Positions 1-7,220 of a stretch of 34,131 nucleotides of DNA are shown here, in pieces; the first letter of the stretch is position 1; the number at the start of each line of letters is the position of its first letter. The notes beneath the pieces are model-generated. The model was not told the DNA's origin. It saw nothing but the letters and a program-made list of their open reading frames with translations, and did not search any database. The position numbers and the translations under genes were made by a program. The DNA is taken from NCBI GenBank assembly GCA_904395885.1, contig CAJFOF010000009.1:1-34131 (forward strand), given 5' to 3'. This DNA is from an uncultured Lachnospiraceae bacterium. GTDB taxonomy: Bacteria > Bacillota > Clostridia > Lachnospirales > Lachnospiraceae.

Positions 1-131
1 GAGAGGACTTGTTCTTTGTGGGTTGACAAAATAAAATAGGTAGAAGGAGAATGTTCAGGAATTGGAATGTCGTATTTTTGCCGAATGGTTGGTGTTAAAG
101 AATCCGAAAAAAATAAAAAAAGAATAAATTA

Positions 132-158
132 TTAGCACTCGATATATTTGAGTGCTGA
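132..158. promoter_or_regulatory. CIRCE operator (HrcA box) upstream of htpG
   Basis: An inverted repeat TTAGCACTC-N9-GAGTGCTGA matches the CIRCE consensus (TTAGCACTC-N9-GAGTGCTAA) at 17 of 18 arm positions. It ends 7 bases before the -35 box of the htpG promoter. CIRCE is the operator of the heat-shock repressor HrcA, so htpG is predicted to be derepressed on heat or protein-folding stress. Confidence 0.93.
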
Positions 159-165
159 TTTTTTA

Positions 166-194
166 TTGACATTTGGAAATCAAGGTATTACAAT
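166..194 (+). promoter_or_regulatory. Sigma-A promoter of htpG
   Basis: TTGACA (166-171), a 17-base spacer and TACAAT (189-194) form a near-consensus vegetative promoter just downstream of the CIRCE box and about 47 bases before the htpG start. The predicted leader carries the ribosome site GAAGGAG at 225-231. Confidence 0.85.
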
Positions 195-241
195 AACGGA
201 TAAGGGTTCAAAAGAGATTATTTTGAAGGAGTGATATCAAA

Positions 242-2239
242 ATGGCAAAGACAGGAAGTTTGTCTATCAACAGTGAAAACATATTTCCGATCATAAAAAA
301 ATGGCTGTATTCTGATCACGATATTTTCTACCGTGAGCTGATTTCCAATGGCTGTGACGCTATTACGAAATTAAAGAAACTGGAACTGATGGGAGAATAT
401 GAGAAGCCTGAGGATCTAGTGTATAAGATCGAGGTGTCCGTAAATCCCAATGAGAAGACCATCACAGTATCCGATAATGGCCTGGGCATGACGGAGGAAG
501 AGGTAGACGAGTACATTAACCAGATCGCATTTTCCGGAGCCCAGGATTTCCTTGAAAAATATAAGGACAAAGCAAATGAGGATCAGATTATCGGGCATTT
601 CGGCCTAGGATTTTATTCCGCATTTATGGTGGCCGATAAGGTGACCATCGATACGAAATCCTATAAAGAAGGTTCCAAGGCAGTCCATTGGGAGTCCGAA
701 GGCGGCACGGAATTTGAGATGACGGATGGGGAGAGAGAGCTGAACGGCACCACCATCACACTTTACCTGAACGAGGACAGCACGGAATTTGCCAATGAAT
801 ACAGGGCGAGGGAAGTCATTGAAAAATACTGTGCCTTTATGCCGATTCCGATTTACCTGGAAGACGCGTCAAAAGGACCTCAGTATGAGACGATCGAGAA
901 AGATGAACTGACGGATAAGGACACCATTGTTGAGACAATTGTGGAGGAAGCCAAGACAGAGGAAAAAGAGAACGAGAACGGTGAGAAAGAGACCGTAGAA
1001 GTTTCCCCGGCAACGGAGAAGTACAAGATCCTAAAGCGCCCAGTTGCTTTAAACGATACTAATCCTCTCTGGAACAAGCATCCCAATGAATGTACGGAGG
1101 AAGAATACAAAGAATTTTACCGGAAGGTGTTCCTTGACTTTAAGGAACCGCTTTTCTGGATCCACCTGAACATGGATTATCCATTTAACTTAAAGGGAAT
1201 TCTGTACTTCCCCAAGATCAATATGGAGTACGACAGCTTAGAGGGAACTATCAAGCTGTACAACAATCAGGTCTTTATCGCAGATAATATTAAAGAGGTA
1301 ATCCCAGAATTTCTGATGCTGTTAAAGGGCGTTATCGACTGCCCGGATCTGCCGCTGAACGTGTCCAGAAGCGCTCTGCAGAACGACGGATTTGTAAAGA
1401 AGATTTCCGATTATATTACCAAGAAGGTGGCAGATAAGCTGTCCGGCATGTGCAAGACGGACAGGGAAAGTTATGAGAAATATTGGGACGACATTAACCC
1501 CTTTATCAAATTCGGCTGCATTAAAGATGAGAAGTTTGCAGAGAAGATGAAGGATTATATCATCTTTAAGAATCTGGACGGCAAATACCTGACTCTTCCG
1601 GAATGCCTGGAGGAGAATAAAGAGAAGCATGAGAACACCGTCTTCTATGTGACGGATGAGAAAGAGCAGAGTCAGTACATTAACATGTTCAAAGAAGCCG
1701 GACTGGACGCTGTGATCTTAAAGCACAATATCGACGCACCTTTCATCACTCATATGGAGCAGAAAAATGAAGGCGTCAAGTTCCTCCGGATCGATGCAGA
1801 CCTGACGGATACCTTTAAGGAAGAAACCAGCAAGGAAGACGAGGAGGCGGCAAAGGCTGACGCCGATTCCCTGACTGAGATTTTCCGCAAAGCTCTGGAG
1901 AACGATAAATTAACCATCAAAGTTGAAAAACTGAAAAATGCCAATATTGCATCCATGATCACCGTTTCTGAGGATTCCAGGAGAATGCAGGAAATGATGA
2001 GAATGTACAGTATGGGACTGGACAATGACATGTTTGGGGCAAACCAGGAGACTCTGGTACTCAACGCCAACAACAATCTGGTTCAGTACGTTTTAAACCA
2101 TAAGGACGGAGAGCATACCGCTATGATCTGCCAGCAGCTTTATGATCTGGCAGCATTAAGCCACGGTTCTCTTACGCCCGAGCGAATGACGAAATTTATT
2201 GCCAGAAGCAACGAAATGATGGGAATGCTGGCAGAATAA
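242..2239 (+). CDS. htpG: Molecular chaperone HtpG (Hsp90 family)
   Basis: This is the cytosolic ATP-dependent chaperone of the Hsp90 family. The N-terminal GHKL ATPase domain is clear: FYRELISNGCDAI near residues 29-41 holds the ATP/Mg-binding Asn, followed by DNGLGM and then GHFGLGFYSAFMV, the lid and second nucleotide motif. An acidic Glu/Lys-rich stretch around residues 230-250 looks like a charged linker and makes the protein (665 aa) somewhat longer than the E. coli homologue of about 624 aa. The middle-domain signature NVSRSALQND is intact. The ATG has an AAGGAG-type ribosome site with normal spacing. A phosphatase gene begins 16 bases after the stop and is probably cotranscribed. A CIRCE box upstream implies HrcA control, unlike B. 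subtilis htpG, which has no CIRCE. Confidence 0.97.
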   Translation: MAKTGSLSINSENIFPIIKKWLYSDHDIFYRELISNGCDAITKLKKLELMGEYEKPEDLVYKIEVSVNPNEKTITVSDNGLGMTEEEVDEYINQIAFSGAQDFLEKYKDKANEDQIIGHFGLGFYSAFMVADKVTIDTKSYKEGSKAVHWESEGGTEFEMTDGERELNGTTITLYLNEDSTEFANEYRAREVIEKYCAFMPIPIYLEDASKGPQYETIEKDELTDKDTIVETIVEEAKTEEKENENGEKETVEVSPATEKYKILKRPVALNDTNPLWNKHPNECTEEEYKEFYRKVFLDFKEPLFWIHLNMDYPFNLKGILYFPKINMEYDSLEGTIKLYNNQVFIADNIKEVIPEFLMLLKGVIDCPDLPLNVSRSALQNDGFVKKISDYITKKVADKLSGMCKTDRESYEKYWDDINPFIKFGCIKDEKFAEKMKDYIIFKNLDGKYLTLPECLEENKEKHENTVFYVTDEKEQSQYINMFKEAGLDAVILKHNIDAPFITHMEQKNEGVKFLRIDADLTDTFKEETSKEDEEAAKADADSLTEIFRKALENDKLTIKVEKLKNANIASMITVSEDSRRMQEMMRMYSMGLDNDMFGANQETLVLNANNNLVQYVLNHKDGEHTAMICQQLYDLAALSHGSLTPERMTKFIARSNEMMGMLAE

Positions 2240-2255
2240 AGCGAAGGAGAAGACG

Positions 2256-2915
2256 ATGCGGCTCTATATTATCCGTCACGGAGAGACGGAATGGAATGTA
2301 TCTGGCAGAATGCAGGGCAGTACGGATATTCCTCTCAATGAAAAGGGAATCCGCCTGGCTCAGGTTACGGCAGAGGGACTGAAAGATGTCTCTTTTGATC
2401 TGGCTATCACCAGCCCCCTTGAGAGAGCAAAACAGACGGCGGAGATCATTCTGGCCGGACGGGATGTGCCGGTTCTGGAAGACTGGCGGATTGCGGAGAT
2501 CAATCTCGGTTCCTGGGAAGGGCTGGGATGCAGGCCGGGAAACTGCCAGATCCCTCAGGACAGACTAAATGATTTCTATCAGAATCCTTTCCAATTTCTG
2601 CCTCCTGAAGGCGGAGAGACGATCACTCAGGTCTGTGCCCGGACAAAAGCATTCTTCGATGAAGTGACTGCAAATCCACAGTGGCAGGATAAGACGATCC
2701 TGATCGCCACTCACGGCTGCGCCTGCCGGGCACTGTTAAACAGCGTCTATGAGAAGAAAGACGATTTCTGGCATGGACATGTTCCGCCCAATTGTGCGGT
2801 GAATATTGTAGACATAACAGAAGGGAAGGCTGTTCTGACAGCCGAGGATCAAATCTATTATGACCCGGGAGAATGTATTGACTTCCGGACTGGAAAAAAA
2901 CTGAATCTGACATAA
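2256..2915 (+). CDS. Histidine phosphatase family protein (phosphoglycerate-mutase-like)
   Basis: The N-terminus reads LYIIRHGETEWN, the RHG motif whose His becomes phosphorylated in the cofactor-dependent mutase / acid phosphatase superfamily. PLERAKQTAE supplies the second conserved Arg, and ATHGCACRALL carries the second catalytic His. At 219 aa it has the size of GpmB/CobC/PhoE-like broad-specificity phosphatases rather than of glycolytic GpmA (about 250 aa). The substrate cannot be told from sequence; no cobalamin genes flank it that would argue for CobC. The start is preceded by GAAGGAG. It lies 16 bases after htpG, probably in the same transcript, and is followed by a strong terminator-like hairpin. 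Confidence 0.88.
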   Translation: MRLYIIRHGETEWNVSGRMQGSTDIPLNEKGIRLAQVTAEGLKDVSFDLAITSPLERAKQTAEIILAGRDVPVLEDWRIAEINLGSWEGLGCRPGNCQIPQDRLNDFYQNPFQFLPPEGGETITQVCARTKAFFDEVTANPQWQDKTILIATHGCACRALLNSVYEKKDDFWHGHVPPNCAVNIVDITEGKAVLTAEDQIYYDPGECIDFRTGKKLNLT

Positions 2916-2922
2916 CATGCAG

Positions 2923-2965
2923 AAGGTCTGGAAACGGCAGAATTCGCGCTGTTTCCGGGCCTTTT
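2923..2965 (+). terminator. Rho-independent terminator after the htpG-phosphatase unit
   Basis: Arms 2923-2938 and 2948-2963 pair over about 16 bases, with a few G-U wobbles, around a 9-base loop, and run into TTTT at 2962-2965. The position directly after the stop and before the degV promoter fits an operon end. Confidence 0.75.
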
Positions 2966-3042
2966 GCGTTTGGTCACCGGGATCCTGGGAAGCCTGCTGT
3001 GCTTTTTGAGAAACTTCCTGGCTATATCCGGTTGTTTTTATA

Positions 3043-3070
3043 TTGAAAAATTAAAAAGTTATGTTATAAT
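3043..3070 (+). promoter_or_regulatory. Promoter of the degV-capA-like operon
   Basis: TTGAAA (3043-3048) and a perfect TATAAT (3065-3070) are spaced by 16 bases, about 60 bases before the degV-family start. The expected transcription start falls inside the inverted repeat at 3073-3089. Confidence 0.8.
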
Positions 3071-3072
3071 AT

Positions 3073-3089
3073 GTAGTAATGATTACTAC
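3073..3089. repeat. Perfect 7-bp inverted repeat at the predicted degV transcription start
   Basis: GTAGTAA-TGA-TTACTAC is a perfect dyad beginning 3 bases after the -10 box, so a protein bound here would cover the start site. This is the geometry of a repressor operator. No regulator gene adjoins it; the binding protein is unknown. Confidence 0.5.
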
Positions 3090-3130
3090 TTGATAGAACA
3101 AAAGAGATAAAAACCGTTTGGAGGCCTGTT

Positions 3131-3970
3131 ATGAGCTATAAAATTATTGGTGACAGTTGTTTGGATTTGACCGAGGATTTAAAGAGAGATCCGCATTTTC
3201 AGATGATTCCTTTAACGCTTCAGGTGGGAAACGTTTCCGTGACAGATGATGAGACCTTTGACCAGAAAAAATTTCTGGAGTTGGTGGCTGCATGTCCGGA
3301 ATGCCCGAAGACGGCCTGCCCCTCCCCGGAAAGTTTTAAAAAAGCTTATGAATGTGATGTAGAGAACATTTTTGTCATTACTCTCTCGGAACATCTGAGC
3401 GGTACCTACAATGCGGCACGGCTGGGTATGGATCTGTACTTTGAAGAACACGGACATGATAAGAATATCGCTGTCATCGGTTCCGATTCAGCCTCGGCCG
3501 GGGAACTGAATCAGGCGCTGTATATTCAGGAACTGTGTGAAGCAGGCCTGTCTTTTGATGAGATCCTGGAAAAGGCGATGGTTTTCCGGCGGGAGATGAA
3601 CACATATTTTGTACTGGAAACCCTGGATGTTTTGCGAAAAAATGGACGGCTTTCGGGCCTTCAGGCATTTTTTGCCACTGCTCTGAATATTAAACCAGTA
3701 ATGGGGGCAGACAAGGGAACGATTATTAAATTGGATCAGGCCAGAGGAATCAACAAGGCATTGGCCCGGATGTGCGATATTGCTGCACAGGAAGGGAAAA
3801 ATACAGAAGAGAAGACGCTGGTGATCGCGCATTGCAATAATCCGGGAAGAGCGGCTTTTGTGAAGGAAGAGATGGAGAAAAGAGCTGCCTTTAAGCGGAT
3901 TGTCATCACGGAGACGGCAGGCGTGGCGACAGTTTACGCCAGCGATGGCGGCATAGTAATGGCATTATAA
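3131..3970 (+). CDS. DegV family protein (FakB-like fatty-acid-binding)
   Basis: The 279-residue protein has DegV family hallmarks: an N-terminal IIGDSCLDLT segment, then PLTLQVG, the T-x-C-P-SPE region near residue 60 where the family carries its ligand-contacting Thr/Ser, and LSEHLSGTYNAARLG. Family members bind a single long-chain fatty acid; the FakB branch presents it to the kinase FakA for phosphorylation and entry into phospholipid synthesis. No FakA (DAK2-domain) gene is present here, so a FakB role is only possible. It is cytosolic, with no signal peptide. A strong TGGAGG site precedes the ATG. The capA-like gene follows after 36 bases with no terminator, suggesting an operon. Confidence 0.9.
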   Translation: MSYKIIGDSCLDLTEDLKRDPHFQMIPLTLQVGNVSVTDDETFDQKKFLELVAACPECPKTACPSPESFKKAYECDVENIFVITLSEHLSGTYNAARLGMDLYFEEHGHDKNIAVIGSDSASAGELNQALYIQELCEAGLSFDEILEKAMVFRREMNTYFVLETLDVLRKNGRLSGLQAFFATALNIKPVMGADKGTIIKLDQARGINKALARMCDIAAQEGKNTEEKTLVIAHCNNPGRAAFVKEEMEKRAAFKRIVITETAGVATVYASDGGIVMAL

Positions 3971-4006
3971 ATTCTGCAAGTAAGTGCTGACTGAAAGGGG
4001 AGAAAA

Positions 4007-5200
4007 ATGGGAAAGGGCAGAAAGGGAAGCCTAAGCTCCAGCCAGCTTCCTGTAGTGATATTTCTGGGCCTTTTGATGGTGATCTTTGTCGGGGCTTTGG
4101 CAATTCTTGGAATGACCTGGAAAGATGGAGGAGCGCGGGACAGTGAAACTGTGCAGGCCGTGGCTGATGCCGGGGAGACTCAGACGGCATCTCAGACCGA
4201 AGAAATTACCATCCGGTCAGAGACGGAGGCGGCCGGAAGCCTGGAACAGCCGGAGGAGGAAACGATAAGCCTGCTTTTTGGCGGGGATGTGCTGCTTTCG
4301 GATCATGTGCTGGGGGCATACGAGAGAGGCGGTGGAATCCAGGGGGTTTTAGGAGAAGGATTCCGGAGCGAGATCAGCCAGGCAGATGTTTTTATGGTAA
4401 ATCAGGAATTTCCTTTCAGCAACAGGGGCGTGCAGGCGGAGGATAAACAGTATACCTTTCGTCTGCCGCCGGAGAAAGTATCGATCTTCCAGGAGATGAG
4501 GATTGATATTGTGACGTTGGCCAATAATCATGCCCTTGATTATGGGACAGATGCTCTTTTGGACACCTGTTCTGTGCTGGACGGGGCTGGGATTCTCCAC
4601 GTAGGGGCCGGGGCCGATCTGGAGACGGCCAAAGACTGGGAGACGATAGAGATCAAGGGCCGGACGATAGGATTTTTAGGTGCAACAAGAGTGATCCCGG
4701 TGCCGGAATGGGCTGCTACCCGGTACCAGCCGGGAATGCTTTCTACTTATGACCCAGCCGTTTTGCTGGAGCAGATCGGGAAGGCGAAAGAGGTCTGCGA
4801 TTATGTGGTTGTCTATGTCCACTGGGGGATTGAACGGGAAGAATATCCGAAAGAATATCAGCAGTCGCTGGGAAGGCAGTACATAGATGCAGGGGCGGAT
4901 CTGGTTGTAGGGAGTCACCCTCATGTCCTTCAGGGAATCGAGTACTATCAGGGCAAGCCTATTGTGTACAGTCTGGGAAATCTGGTGTTTGGGAGTTCCA
5001 TTCCGAAGACGATGCTCCTGAAAGTGGAGTGGGATGGAAAAGAGACCCGGCTTTCGGCCGTTCCAGGGACTTCCAGCGCAGGATATACCAGAGAGCTGAC
5101 GGCAGAAACAGAAAAGCAGGAGTTCTTTGACTATCTGGAATCAATCTCCTCTGGAATTACGGTAGATGAGGAAGGAGCAATTTTGCCGCAGAACAAATGA
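4007..5200 (+). CDS. CapA / poly-gamma-glutamate-type metallophosphoesterase, membrane anchored
   Basis: A Lys/Arg-rich N-terminus and one hydrophobic segment (about residues 14-36) suggest a single-pass anchor with an extracellular catalytic part. An acidic, Thr/Glu-rich linker (about 40-88) follows. The PGA_cap domain shows its metal motifs in order: LLFGGDVLLSDHV, NQEFPFSNRG, TLANNHALDYG, YVHWGIE and GSHPHVLQGIEYYQGKPIVYSLGNLVFG. CapA proteins act in poly-gamma-glutamate capsule export, but many clostridial homologues, like this one, lack capB/capC neighbours and have no assigned function. The start has AAGGGGAG upstream. The last 70 bases overlap the 3' end of a convergent membrane-protein gene on the opposite strand. 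Confidence 0.88.
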   Translation: MGKGRKGSLSSSQLPVVIFLGLLMVIFVGALAILGMTWKDGGARDSETVQAVADAGETQTASQTEEITIRSETEAAGSLEQPEEETISLLFGGDVLLSDHVLGAYERGGGIQGVLGEGFRSEISQADVFMVNQEFPFSNRGVQAEDKQYTFRLPPEKVSIFQEMRIDIVTLANNHALDYGTDALLDTCSVLDGAGILHVGAGADLETAKDWETIEIKGRTIGFLGATRVIPVPEWAATRYQPGMLSTYDPAVLLEQIGKAKEVCDYVVVYVHWGIEREEYPKEYQQSLGRQYIDAGADLVVGSHPHVLQGIEYYQGKPIVYSLGNLVFGSSIPKTMLLKVEWDGKETRLSAVPGTSSAGYTRELTAETEKQEFFDYLESISSGITVDEEGAILPQNK

Positions 5201-5973
5201 ACGATAAAGGCGCCGATACAGGAGGCGGCCAGATAGGAGATAAGCCCGACAGGTGTGCCGAAGGTCAGGGCGATGGAGCGGAAAACTACTTGTTCTGACG
5301 GGAAGCACGGATTGATATAGAACATATTGGCATAGCTGTACGGCCACAGAAAATACTGTACGGACAGGTTAATTACAGTGGCAATCAGGCAGCAGATGCC
5401 GTAGAGAGGCAGGGAAGACAGATACCCTGCCTTTGTGTTGTCTGACTGCCGGGAAAAAGCAATGTAAAAACCGATAAAAATCAAAAGAAAGTGCCACAAA
5501 AACCCATGGATGGTAAGGGTGATGTATTCCCACAAAAAACCATCGGGAACCAGGAGAGCCATAATACCGCCGAGAATCCCAAAGTCCTGAAGAAAGGTCA
5601 GGACAGCCCTGCGTATGGCACCGTCGGGCAGCAGGGGGAGAAGGAGGCAGAGATACATGGGGATGCTGCAGAGCTGAAACGGAAAGTACCACCAGTTGTA
5701 TGAGTGATCAAAGACCACCACATAGAGAAAGGCCTGTTTGTAAAGTTCACATCCGGCTAAGACCAGACCGCAGAAAAATAAAAGAGAGCGGAATCGGCAG
5801 CAGGCTCTTTTTTGATGGCCGGAAGAACGGTAACGGACCCCTGCAGTCCGTGCCAAAAAGACCGCGCAGACAATCCCGAAGGCGGTAAAAAGCAAAAGTG
5901 GGGCGGAGTAGGATTCCGGTTTTTGGAATGTCCAGGAAGTCGCATATAAAAATCCTTCTATCAACGAAATCAT
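5131..5973 (-). CDS. YwaF/TIGR02206-like integral membrane protein
   Basis: The predicted protein is very hydrophobic, with about six or seven membrane segments, and contains WWYFPFQLCSIPMYLCLLL, which resembles the conserved membrane-embedded motif of the YwaF/TIGR02206 family of unknown function. I place the start at the ATG at 5973 because AAGGAGG (5990-5984) lies 10 bases before it; a TTG at 5982 would be too close. That ribosome site overlaps the stop of the upstream TetR gene, so the two are probably translated from one message. The C-terminal codons overlap the convergent capA-like gene. It may be the target that the TetR regulator controls, for example a transporter or membrane enzyme, but no function is shown. 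Confidence 0.75.
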   Translation of the reverse strand: MISLIEGFLYATSWTFQKPESYSAPLLLFTAFGIVCAVFLARTAGVRYRSSGHQKRACCRFRSLLFFCGLVLAGCELYKQAFLYVVVFDHSYNWWYFPFQLCSIPMYLCLLLPLLPDGAIRRAVLTFLQDFGILGGIMALLVPDGFLWEYITLTIHGFLWHFLLIFIGFYIAFSRQSDNTKAGYLSSLPLYGICCLIATVINLSVQYFLWPYSYANMFYINPCFPSEQVVFRSIALTFGTPVGLISYLAASCIGAFIVHLFCGKIAPSSSTVIPEEIDSR

Positions 5974-5988
5974 ATAGGGCAAACCTCC

Positions 5989-6609
5989 TTAATGATCAGG
6001 TTTCTCTTTCAAAAAATCCAGCTTTCCGGCCGGTATGCCCATGCTTCTTTCCTGAATCCAGGCAAATGTCTCCAGAAGTTTCTGAATTTCTTCCGGGGAA
6101 GAGGGGGCCAGATAATTGTCCAGAGAAATCCCCAGCACACTTAATACAATTCGGGCAGTGGATTGAGGATCCGGGCAGATGAGCTGGCCGGATGCATGCC
6201 CCTGAGCCAGTACATCGCTTAAAATCGGCTGCAGGGAGCGGAGAAGGAAGCTTAAAAATTCCTGGTGGATCAGAGCACTCTGCTGGAGCTGCAGAAGGCT
6301 GCTCTGGCTCTCCTTTCTCTTGAGCTCTTTGGAAGCGTCCAGACAGGCCTTAAAAAGAATTTCCAGCCGGGTAAAAACATCCATCTGTGAGTCCTGGGCC
6401 AGCTGCCGCCCTTCTTCAATGGCTGCAGCATAAGAACGCTCTACCAGTGCGGTAAGAATTTCGCTTTTGGAAGAAAAATAGTAGTAGATGCTGCCTTTTC
6501 CGATGCCGGCTTCCCGGGCAATCTCATCTACCGTGATTAACTGTATGTCACGGTCGTTCATCAGCACCTGCATGGCGTCTAAAATCAAGTCTCGCTTATT
6601 TCCTTTCAT
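5989..6609 (-). CDS. TetR/AcrR family transcriptional regulator
   Basis: The N-terminal helix-turn-helix is typical of TetR proteins: KRDLILDAMQVL, then ITVDEIAREAGIGKGSIYYYFSSKSEILTALV over roughly residues 5-50. The remaining 150 residues form the variable helical ligand/dimer domain. The ATG at 6609 is chosen because GAGAGGAGA precedes it at normal spacing and it begins right at the HTH domain; an upstream TTG would add 19 untypical residues. The gene is followed, with overlapping stop and ribosome site, by a membrane-protein gene, and diverges from the SCP2 / condensation-domain operon. A perfect 6-3-6 dyad at 6784-6798 near the divergent promoter is a plausible operator. The ligand is unknown, perhaps a lipid or acyl product of the divergent operon. 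Confidence 0.93.
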   Translation of the reverse strand: MKGNKRDLILDAMQVLMNDRDIQLITVDEIAREAGIGKGSIYYYFSSKSEILTALVERSYAAAIEEGRQLAQDSQMDVFTRLEILFKACLDASKELKRKESQSSLLQLQQSALIHQEFLSFLLRSLQPILSDVLAQGHASGQLICPDPQSTARIVLSVLGISLDNYLAPSSPEEIQKLLETFAWIQERSMGIPAGKLDFLKEKPDH

Positions 6610-6694
6610 TTTCTCTCCTCTCTCTGGGGCCCTCTGGGTGAAACCCTGCACAGCCGGCTGGATCAACAGCTACAGCAGGGCGATGTATGATGTC

Positions 6695-6703
6695 AGTATA
6701 GCA
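6695..6703 (-). promoter_or_regulatory. Extended -10 promoter candidate for the TetR gene
   Basis: On the minus strand TGC-TATACT gives an extended -10 element about 90 bases before the TetR start. The -35 region 17 bases further up is poor, which extended -10 promoters tolerate. Confidence 0.45.
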
Positions 6704-6741
6704 GAATCGGAGAAAAAATGCCAGACCCGCCGGAAATCCTA

Positions 6742-6770
6742 TTGACGGAAGAAAAAAAACATGGTAGGTT
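6742..6770 (+). promoter_or_regulatory. Promoter candidate for the SCP2/condensation-domain operon
   Basis: TTGACG (6742-6747), a 17-base spacer and a weak TAGGTT -10 (6765-6770) precede the SCP2 gene. The dyad at 6784-6798 lies about 7 to 21 bases after the expected start site, suitable for repression. Confidence 0.45.
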
Positions 6771-6783
6771 AAATTCAAGAGAA

Positions 6784-6798
6784 TCGACCGCTGGTCGA
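6784..6798. promoter_or_regulatory. Candidate TetR operator
   Basis: TCGACC-GCT-GGTCGA is a perfect inverted repeat in the intergenic region between the divergent TetR gene and the SCP2 operon. TetR proteins typically bind short dyads of this kind. Assignment to the neighbouring regulator is inference from position. Confidence 0.55.
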
Positions 6799-6844
6799 AA
6801 AATGAAGACGGCTGGGATGCCGGGCATAAAGGAGGTTATACTAT

Positions 6845-7168
6845 ATGACCTATCAGGAGATTTTTGACACAATCAAAACGAAATTTTCCGGGGCAGATGT
6901 CAGTGGGGTGAAGGAGCATGTGGCTTTTCAGTTCAACATCACCGGAGAAGGGGCAGGGGCTTTTTATGCGGAGATTAAGGATGGACAGCTTTACGTGGAG
7001 CCTTATGAATACCATGACAGAGACGTCCTTTTTACCTGCACAGCAGAGACCTTGATGAAAATTGCAGATGGAAAGCTGGATCCTGTGTTTGCCTTCACTG
7101 TGGGGAAGCTGAAGGTAGACGGGAGCATTGAAAAGGCGCTGAAAATAAAAGAAGTTATTGGCGGCTGA
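6845..7168 (+). CDS. SCP2 sterol-binding domain protein
   Basis: This 107-residue protein consists of one SCP2-type lipid-binding domain. The typical features are the alternating strands VAFQFNITGEGAGAFYAEIKDG, the segment DVLFTCTAETLMKIADGKLDPVFAFTVGKLKVDGSIEKALKI, and the family's closing G-K-[IL]-x-[VI]-x-G-x-[MI] run. SCP2 domains bind sterols or acyl chains in a hydrophobic tunnel. It is cytosolic. AAGGAGG lies 9 bases before the ATG. Being first gene of the unit with a hydrolase, condensation domain, carrier protein and acyl ligase, it could bind the lipid product or acyl substrate of that pathway; this is inference. Confidence 0.88.
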   Translation: MTYQEIFDTIKTKFSGADVSGVKEHVAFQFNITGEGAGAFYAEIKDGQLYVEPYEYHDRDVLFTCTAETLMKIADGKLDPVFAFTVGKLKVDGSIEKALKIKEVIGG

Positions 7169-7175
7169 CAGGTTC

Positions 7176-7201
7176 TGCCGGCAGGTGTGAGACAGCCGGC
7201 A
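7176..7201 (+). other. Intercistronic hairpin between SCP2 and hydrolase genes
   Basis: TGCCGGC and GCCGGCA form a perfect 7-bp GC-rich stem with a 12-base loop. No T-run follows, so it is not a standard terminator; it could stabilise or process the mRNA and set a different level for the SCP2 protein. Confidence 0.5.
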
Positions 7202-7220
7202 ATACTAGGAGGTTTTTTGC

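Noticed and set aside
51-98. A 15-codon ORF preceded by GAAGGAG upstream of the htpG promoter
   Set aside because: No convincing promoter places it on a transcript, and its peptide shows no leader-type codon run; it may be chance or the tail of an upstream feature.
2256-2915. Assignment as CobC (alpha-ribazole phosphatase) or glycolytic phosphoglycerate mutase
   Set aside because: No cobalamin genes nearby, and length and motifs fit the broad histidine-phosphatase group; the specific name is not supported.
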